Below are positions 15,063-19,687 of a stretch of DNA of 19,687 bases, piece after piece. Where the stretch lies: the NCBI GenBank assembly GCA_913049755.1, contig CAJWXO010000013.1:1-19687 (forward strand), given 5' to 3'. A program made the translations under genes and the position numbers. The notes under the pieces are model-generated. The model was not told the DNA's origin. It made no database searches and saw only the letters and a list, made by a program, of their open reading frames with translations. This stretch comes from an uncultured Cryomorphaceae bacterium. GTDB lineage: Bacteria; Bacteroidota; Bacteroidia; Flavobacteriales; Schleiferiaceae. The number at the start of each line of letters is the position of its first letter. Position 1 is the first letter of the stretch.

Positions 15063-16778
15063 TCAATATTGGACTTTTTTTCGCACAAAAACACTGATCA
15101 ATAAAAATGGAAATAACAAAGCCCCTGCTCTTCCAATTAAATCTCCACATATTGTGAAGACAGTTTTTTTATTGTTTAATCGAAATAAACTTGTTCGTAT
15201 GCCTTTCTCTCCCCAAATCATTGCCTCTAGGACTCGCCCTTTTGGGTCAATGAATCCTGAAACGCCTGTATTTGACGAACGTAGTATCCATCTTCTGTTT
15301 TCTATTGCTCGAATTCGAGAATATTGCATGTGCGTCAAATGACCTAAAGTATTACCCCACCATCCATCATTAGTTATAATTGCAAATACATTGGCACCTT
15401 GTTTTGCATATTCCCTGACATAGTTACCATAATCTTGCTCCCAACAAATGATAGGAGCTAATTTAATAGAGGTGTCAGCCAAGGTGAAGACATCACGATT
15501 ATCTTGAGTTCCTAAGCTGCCAGAGGATCCTCCCATATTAATTGTGAAATCTCCCAGTAATTTCGAAAGCAGAGATCCAAAAGGCATATACTCAACTCCA
15601 ACTACCAATTTTGACTTATGATAGAACCGCATAGGTTTATTAAGCGATAAAACAAATGCTGAGTTGTAAAGGTCATAATAACTTTTGCCGTGTGAACTTA
15701 TTTTTCGAGATGTACTTGTCCTATCTGCATTGGTAAATAGCTCATAAGTCATAGCACCAACCAATAAACTCGTCTTTGGATAACTCTGAATAATTGAATC
15801 TAGCTCATGAATGGGCTTGAATACGTTAGCATGACTTTCCTGTAAGCCTTCATGGAGAAATGTTTCAGGAAAAACAATCAAATCTGGAGAAACTTTAAGA
15901 GCTAAATCATCAGAGTCATTTATGTTAGACTTTAAAGATGACTTGATGATTTGAGCCCATTCTCTTGCTTGTTCCTGATCCGATTTTTCAAATTTTTCCT
16001 GATATGGATCAACATTAGGTTGAACTATAGCGCCTAATCTTTCTGACATTTCATTATCGCGATAATTAAAATATATAAAAAGGCTAAACATAATTGGAAT
16101 GAGCCATAATCCCATTAACGGGATATAAGATTTAAAACCACTTTTAAAATTCTTAAGCGAAAAATTCAATTCTCCATTTAGATCGTTTATTTCTACAACC
16201 CTTGTCTTGATGACAGCATGAAGTAAAGTGAGATTACCAACAAGCATCCAAAATGTACCACCTCTATGCCCAGTATATTCATACCACTGAATCATCAGTG
16301 GTGAACTGGCAAATGCATGACCTAAATCTAACCAAGGGAAACTAAATGCCCAACTCTCATGAAAAACCTCTAAAGCCAGCCAGCCTGAAACAAGGGTCCA
16401 ATAACCAATTCTTTGACTATGAACCCTAGTTACCCAACTATAACAGGCAAAAACAAAACTCATCAATCCACCATTAATTAAAATAGTAGCCAAAACACCT
16501 GACCAATGGGCATTCCAAACCCAAAATGTTGTTCCAGCATTAAATATTCCTAATGCAATGAATCCGTATAAAAAGGCTCGAGTGAATTTTCTTTTTTTCA
16601 GATCATTTCGAATCTGATAGTCAACAAGAAGAAGAGGCAAAAAAGCAAAAAGAAAAGTAAAATTGAAAGTACTATTATCAAACCCCCACATTCCAGGCCA
16701 AAAAACCATCAGCAAAAAGCCAGTAAAGGCTGAATAATAGATCTTTTTTAACATAAAATAAAAGTACAGCTTACTCAT
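15063..16778 (-). CDS. lnt: Apolipoprotein N-acyltransferase
   Basis: Lnt adds the third acyl chain to the N-terminal cysteine of lipoproteins at the periplasmic face of the inner membrane. This 571-residue protein has an N-terminal block of membrane helices (about 10-190, plus one near 220-238) and a periplasmic nitrilase domain (about 245-540), then a final C-terminal membrane helix. The nitrilase triad is visible as Glu305 (VFPETF), Lys388 (YHKSKLVVG) and Cys445 (IICWEQDYG), followed by ITNDGWWG. The usual LVPFGEY is here LVVGVEYMPF and the usual ICYES is ICWEQ, so the site is recognisable but divergent. An alternative ATG at 16752-16754 drops eight residues and also fits. It lies 76 bases upstream of the lpd start and is divergent from pssA. 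Confidence 0.92.
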   Translation of the reverse strand: MSKLYFYFMLKKIYYSAFTGFLLMVFWPGMWGFDNSTFNFTFLFAFLPLLLVDYQIRNDLKKRKFTRAFLYGFIALGIFNAGTTFWVWNAHWSGVLATILINGGLMSFVFACYSWVTRVHSQRIGYWTLVSGWLALEVFHESWAFSFPWLDLGHAFASSPLMIQWYEYTGHRGGTFWMLVGNLTLLHAVIKTRVVEINDLNGELNFSLKNFKSGFKSYIPLMGLWLIPIMFSLFIYFNYRDNEMSERLGAIVQPNVDPYQEKFEKSDQEQAREWAQIIKSSLKSNINDSDDLALKVSPDLIVFPETFLHEGLQESHANVFKPIHELDSIIQSYPKTSLLVGAMTYELFTNADRTSTSRKISSHGKSYYDLYNSAFVLSLNKPMRFYHKSKLVVGVEYMPFGSLLSKLLGDFTINMGGSSGSLGTQDNRDVFTLADTSIKLAPIICWEQDYGNYVREYAKQGANVFAIITNDGWWGNTLGHLTHMQYSRIRAIENRRWILRSSNTGVSGFIDPKGRVLEAMIWGEKGIRTSLFRLNNKKTVFTICGDLIGRAGALLFPFLLISVFVRKKVQY

Positions 16779-16791
16779 GATTCGAGCATGG

Positions 16792-16799
16792 TATATTTG
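16792..16799 (+). promoter_or_regulatory. Candidate -7 promoter element of pssA
   Basis: TATATTTG is an exact match to TAnnTTTG and ends four bases before the pssA ATG (16804). If used, transcription would begin at or very near the start codon, giving a leaderless or almost leaderless mRNA for pssA-purS-acpH. No clear -33 TTG is present. Confidence 0.4.
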
Positions 16800-16803
16800 C
16801 TAA

Positions 16804-17532
16804 ATGCAATGGCTTCCAAACTTATTAACCATTAGTAATGCATTTTTTGGATGCCTGACTTTAATTTTCATTGATAATTATAATCTAGACCTTATCACCA
16901 TCCTAATTATGGCTTCACTATTATGTGATTTATTTGATGGCTATGTAGCGAGAAAAATAGGATCCGATGGAGAACTTGGCAAACACCTCGATAGTCTAGC
17001 TGATATGATTTCTTTCGGAGTTGTGCCAGGAGCTATTATGTCAAAAATTGGGTTTTCGCTAGACAGTCCTATTTTCTTTTTGGGCTTTTTTGTCACTTTA
17101 GGATCACTATATCGTTTGGCAAAATTCAATACGGAAAAATCTAACATAGACTATTTCACTGGCCTCCCTACTCCAGCTAATACATTGATGATTCTTGGGA
17201 TGGCGTGGGGAATTCAAGAATATGATTTATTTAAAAACATATCAAATGATCAACCCCTAATTCATTCTATATTCACAATCTTATTTATTGTGACAATAGC
17301 TCTGTCCTCTTACCTCATGAATTCATCAGTACAAATTCTAAGCTTTAAGGGCATACCAAAGCATAAAGAGCAATTAATTTCGAGGATGATCTTCACCATT
17401 ATTAGTATCATTTTGTTAATAATTTTTAAAGCGACAGCTTTTGCATTAATTATACCTTTATTAATATTATTTTCACTCATCGAAACCAAGCTTTTTAAAT
17501 CAAAAAACTATGAAATTCCGAGCAGAAATTGA
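16804..17532 (+). CDS. pssA: CDP-diacylglycerol-serine O-phosphatidyltransferase
   Basis: This inner-membrane enzyme makes phosphatidylserine from CDP-diacylglycerol and serine, the first step toward phosphatidylethanolamine. The 242-residue protein is hydrophobic with about six to eight helices and contains the full CDP-alcohol phosphatidyltransferase signature: Asp42, Asp45-Gly46, Ala49-Arg50, Gly59, Asp63, Asp67 (CDLFDGYVAR then GKHLDSLAD). The N-terminus WLPNLLTISNAFFG is typical of the bacterial PssA membrane form rather than PgsA, though only wider comparison would exclude other CDP-alcohol transferases. The last 23 bases overlap purS. No psd (decarboxylase) gene is in the window. It is divergent from lnt across 25 bases that hold the pssA -7 box. 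Confidence 0.88.
   Translation: MQWLPNLLTISNAFFGCLTLIFIDNYNLDLITILIMASLLCDLFDGYVARKIGSDGELGKHLDSLADMISFGVVPGAIMSKIGFSLDSPIFFLGFFVTLGSLYRLAKFNTEKSNIDYFTGLPTPANTLMILGMAWGIQEYDLFKNISNDQPLIHSIFTILFIVTIALSSYLMNSSVQILSFKGIPKHKEQLISRMIFTIISIILLIIFKATAFALIIPLLILFSLIETKLFKSKNYEIPSRN
16817..16824 (-). promoter_or_regulatory. Candidate -7 promoter element of lnt, inside pssA
   Basis: On the minus strand this reads TAAGTTTG, an exact TAnnTTTG match. It would give a leader of roughly 30 bases before the lnt ATG at 16778. It lies inside the first codons of the divergent pssA gene, so the two promoters would overlap. No -33 element is evident. Confidence 0.3.
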
Positions 17533-17764
17533 CATCATGCCTTTAAAAGCATTACTTGATCCACAGGGCAAAACTGTCACCCAAAATATGATAAATATGG
17601 GTTTATCTGATGTTAACAATGTCAGAATCGGGAAGCACGTTACATTAGAAGTTGAAGCTACAAGTAAAGAAGAAGCTACTGAAAAAATAGATCTGGCCTG
17701 TAAAAAAATACTTGCTAACCCGATTATGGAAAGTTACTCCTATGAGATATTTAATCAGGCGTGA
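17510..17764 (+). CDS. purS: FGAM synthase subunit PurS
   Basis: PurS is the small structural subunit of the three-part formylglycinamidine ribonucleotide synthase (PurL-PurQ-PurS) in purine synthesis; it bridges the glutaminase and synthetase subunits. The 84-residue protein has the family's pattern: a first strand, LLDPQGKTV (15-23), VNNVRIGKHVTLEVE, and a C-terminal KKILANPIMESYSYEI. The length is normal. Its start lies 23 bases inside pssA, and its stop overlaps the GTG start of acpH (GTGA, 17761-17764), so it is translated between two lipid-related genes rather than in a purine operon. Its presence implies a small-type PurL with separate PurQ elsewhere in the genome. Confidence 0.9.
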   Translation: MKFRAEIDIMPLKALLDPQGKTVTQNMINMGLSDVNNVRIGKHVTLEVEATSKEEATEKIDLACKKILANPIMESYSYEIFNQA

Positions 17765-18360
17765 ATTTCTTAGCTCACCTTGTTCTTTCAAAAGGAGGAG
17801 ATCAAGTTATGGCAGGAAATTTTTTTGCAAATCAAGCAAAAGGAAATAGTTGGAAAAGGCTTTCTGAAAAATATGCTGAAGGGGTTATTTTGCATCGAGC
17901 TATCGACTCTTATGTTGATAGTCATCAAATAATATTAGATGCAAAAAAAAGACTTTCATCAAATTTTGGCAAGTTTAAAGGTGTCTTGTTAGATATTTAT
18001 TGGGATCACTTTTTGGCTCAAAATTTCATGAATCACTGCGGGAGAGAACGTAATGAATTTGTTTCCTATTCTCTAAATGTGCTGAAAAAACATTCTGAAA
18101 TCTTCAATACCAATGCAAAGAAAATGATCGTCCATATGGAAAAGCAAGATTGGCTCAATAATTATTCCAATCTTGATGGGATAGATAATATTTTATGTCA
18201 AATGTCAAATCGATTTCGTTATGAAAATCCGCTCGACAAAGGAATCCATGGCTTGAAAGAAAACTATTTGGCTCTGGGACATGATTTTGAAATTCTTTGG
18301 CCAGACTTAAAATCTAAATTTGGATTGCATCCCTTTTTCAGCCAAAAAATTCACACTTAA
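17761..18360 (+). CDS. acpH: Acyl carrier protein phosphodiesterase (GTG start)
   Basis: AcpH-family proteins remove the 4'-phosphopantetheine arm from acyl carrier protein. The 199-residue protein begins with MNFLAHLVLS, the family's standard start, encoded here from a GTG at 17761 that overlaps the purS stop. It continues with MAGNFFANQAKG (17-28), GVILHRAIDSYVDSHQ (41-56; the His/Asp cluster) and DHFLAQNF (82-89), matching the DUF479/ACP_PD pattern. It ends in a charged helix and has no signal peptide, consistent with a cytoplasmic enzyme. Activity in Bacteroidota relatives is inferred from the family. Its linkage with pssA and the acyltransferase fits lipid metabolism. Confidence 0.87.
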   Translation: MNFLAHLVLSKGGDQVMAGNFFANQAKGNSWKRLSEKYAEGVILHRAIDSYVDSHQIILDAKKRLSSNFGKFKGVLLDIYWDHFLAQNFMNHCGRERNEFVSYSLNVLKKHSEIFNTNAKKMIVHMEKQDWLNNYSNLDGIDNILCQMSNRFRYENPLDKGIHGLKENYLALGHDFEILWPDLKSKFGLHPFFSQKIHT

Positions 18361-18424
18361 ATTTATTCTTTTAAAGGCAGGAATTTAATTACCACTGAAC
18401 CATTTCTTTTCTCTAACTTAGAAA

Positions 18425-19195
18425 ATGATCCGCGAATTAAGAGCGTTTTTTCGAATTATTGCTTTTGCGATTTTAATGACATTATTGTCGCTGAGTGTTC
18501 CTTTCGCAAGACTTTTTGCAGGCTCTAAAATGGCCTTTTCTCTTCATAGACAAGGAATGCTTTTGACGCATCAAATTCTGGGGATCCGTTTGAATATAAT
18601 TGGAGATCTTCCCACTAAACCTGCGATGATAATGTGTAACCACCCAAGTTATTTTGACATTTTTTATAATATTGGCAAACATCCCGCAGTTATGGTTGTT
18701 GGACATCAATTTAAGAAATGGCCTTTTATTGGTTGGCTCGGAATGGCCCTAAATACTATTTGGGTGAATCGAACAAACCCAAACGCGCGAAAAAAAGTAA
18801 GGTTAGATATTCTAGAAACAATAAATAATGGTTCATGCGTTTATGTTTGCCCAGAAGGACGAACTTCCGGTTCTCATTATATTAACGAAGTCAAACCGGG
18901 ACTCTTTCATGACGCAAGCTTGAATAAAATACCGATTGTGTTTTATTCTTTTTGGTATCATTCAACAGATTTCCCATATTTCCATGATCTGAAATCAGGC
19001 TTTTTAACCCATTTATTTCGTCATTTATGGCGCGCATTAAAAAATAAGAATGTAGTTGTTGACATGAGGATAAGTAGTCCTCGAAAAATTGATTCTGCTG
19101 ATAATGGAGTGTTTGATTTTTATAGATTTAATGCCTGGCATTTAAGACGAGCAACTGACGTTAAGCATATAGTAAACCCAAATATTTTAACCTAA
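18425..19195 (+). CDS. 1-acyl-sn-glycerol-3-phosphate acyltransferase (PlsC-like)
   Basis: This membrane-bound acyltransferase probably makes phosphatidic acid from lysophosphatidic acid. The 256-residue protein has an N-terminal hydrophobic helix (about 9-31) and the catalytic HX4D motif in CNHPSYFDIF (His73, Asp78). A second block, VNRTN (114-118), follows. The third block reads CPEGRTSGS (142-150), which differs from the common FPEGTRS by a Thr/Arg swap. IPIVFYSFWY corresponds to the fourth conserved block. The gene begins 64 bases after acpH with a one-mismatch -7 box (TAACTTAG, 18414-18421) three bases before the ATG, so it may have its own promoter. Other lysophospholipid or ornithine-lipid acyltransferases of the same superfamily are possible, so I give no gene symbol. 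Confidence 0.82.
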   Translation: MIRELRAFFRIIAFAILMTLLSLSVPFARLFAGSKMAFSLHRQGMLLTHQILGIRLNIIGDLPTKPAMIMCNHPSYFDIFYNIGKHPAVMVVGHQFKKWPFIGWLGMALNTIWVNRTNPNARKKVRLDILETINNGSCVYVCPEGRTSGSHYINEVKPGLFHDASLNKIPIVFYSFWYHSTDFPYFHDLKSGFLTHLFRHLWRALKNKNVVVDMRISSPRKIDSADNGVFDFYRFNAWHLRRATDVKHIVNPNILT

Positions 19196-19228
19196 TACGT
19201 TTAAGAGAATTTAATCGGTATGTATTAG
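19192..19228. terminator. Hairpin between convergent genes, possible terminator
   Basis: CTAATACGT (19192-19200) pairs with ATGTATTAG (19220-19228) as nine pairs, including one G-U. The 19-base loop contains a further short TTAA/TTAA pairing. It spans the stop codons of the plus-strand acyltransferase and the minus-strand PAP2 gene. The stem is AT-rich and long-looped and lacks a T tract, so this is a weak candidate. Confidence 0.3.
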
Positions 19229-19687
19229 AGGTATAGTATAGCCAATAAGTGCTCCAAAAGAATACCCCACTAAAACATCAGACAAAAAATGCTCACCTGA
19301 AACAACTCTATTATATGCTGTAATAGCGGGAATAACAGCCGCAACTGCCCATACCAGGGGCTTCAATCTTGAGTTGGGGAAATGGTCTGAGAATACTTTA
19401 GCCGCATAAAATGAATTTGCCGCGGATAAACTTGTGTGTCCTGAAAAAAAGGATTTTCTCGCATCTGTTGATGTACGGAGTGAGATTGGGGCCAAATCGG
19501 AATAAATATATGGCCTTGATCGCGCAAAAGTGTTCTTTACTATTTCAGTTGACAATAACGTCAATAAATTGACCTCAATTAAAATAGATGCAGCCGGTAT
19601 TGAGGAATTCCATTTTCTGGAGATTAATGTCGGTATTAACGCTGCCGAGGCACCTAATAATGCTGATGAATAAACAAGAATATCACT
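19211..19687 (-). CDS. PAP2-family phosphatase, 5' end beyond the window
   Basis: This is a PAP2 (type 2 phosphatidic acid phosphatase) superfamily member. It shows all three conserved blocks: KNTFARSRP (KX6RP), FFSGHTS (the SGH block), and NRVVSGEHFLSD (RX5HX3D). Such enzymes hydrolyse lipid phosphates (phosphatidic acid, phosphatidylglycerol phosphate or undecaprenyl diphosphate) at the membrane. Although a TTG lies at 19562-19564, the frame has no stop from there to the right edge, and the 41 extra codons read as a plausible membrane segment (SDILVYSSALLGASAALIP). The true start is therefore outside the window. At least 158 residues are present. The substrate cannot be told from sequence. 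It is convergent with the acyltransferase. Confidence 0.85.
   Translation of the reverse strand, partial: SDILVYSSALLGASAALIPTLISRKWNSSIPAASILIEVNLLTLLSTEIVKNTFARSRPYIYSDLAPISLRTSTDARKSFFSGHTSLSAANSFYAAKVFSDHFPNSRLKPLVWAVAAVIPAITAYNRVVSGEHFLSDVLVGYSFGALIGYTIPLIHTD

Noticed and set aside
1..19687. Mobile elements, defence systems, CRISPR arrays or RNA genes
   Set aside because: No repeat array, transposase or integrase motif, tRNA-like cloverleaf or defence-type domain was seen; every gene-sized frame is accounted for by envelope or housekeeping functions.

Overview
This is an AT-rich, gene-dense stretch of ordinary chromosome from a member of the Bacteroidota, most likely Flavobacteriia-like and possibly marine. 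The evidence is the AnmK/NhaD/ExbB-ExbD-TonB/FolC gene order, a Bacteroidota-type TonB, the DUF4254 + GT9 pair, a six-cysteine DsbD-like protein, a DUF481-type outer-membrane protein, and several matches to the Bacteroidota sigma -7 element (TAnnTTTG). A finer taxonomic placement cannot be supported from sequence reading alone. I see no rRNA, tRNA, CRISPR array, insertion sequence, integrase, phage gene or toxin-antitoxin pair, and no gene-free stretch longer than about 100 bases.

Layout. (1) About 100-5920, plus strand: anmK (anhydromuramic acid salvage), nhaD (Na+/H+ antiporter), then a tight run of exbB, exbD, a TonB-like energy transducer and folC, which starts at TTG. (2) 5897-7286: two divergent secreted or envelope genes, a DUF481-type outer-membrane barrel (minus) and an unrecognised exported protein (plus), separated by a short region with an 18-bp near-perfect palindrome. 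(3) 7306-16778, minus strand: lnt, lpd, pabB, tilS, dsbD-like, DUF4254 and a GT9 glycosyltransferase. From lpd to the GT9 gene the spacing is nearly zero or overlapping, so this looks like one long operon. (4) 16804-19195, plus strand: pssA, purS and acpH overlap one another, followed by a PlsC-type acyltransferase. (5) The right edge holds a minus-strand PAP2-family phosphatase whose reading frame stays open to the last base of the window, so its 5' end is missing.

How the genes fit together: most encode envelope functions, namely cell-wall salvage, proton-motive-force coupling to the outer membrane, lipoprotein acylation, phospholipid head-group and acyl metabolism, periplasmic disulfide reduction and a surface-sugar transferase. 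Housekeeping genes are interleaved (folC, pabB for folate; tilS for tRNA; lpd for 2-oxoacid dehydrogenases; purS for purines).

I found no convincing new multi-gene system. The items most worth a second look are -7 boxes that end 1-5 bases before start codons (possible leaderless mRNAs), an 8-base G tract inside the glycosyltransferase gene, the translationally coupled DUF4254/GT9 pair, hairpins at both non-overlapping convergent gene ends, and one secreted protein I cannot assign.
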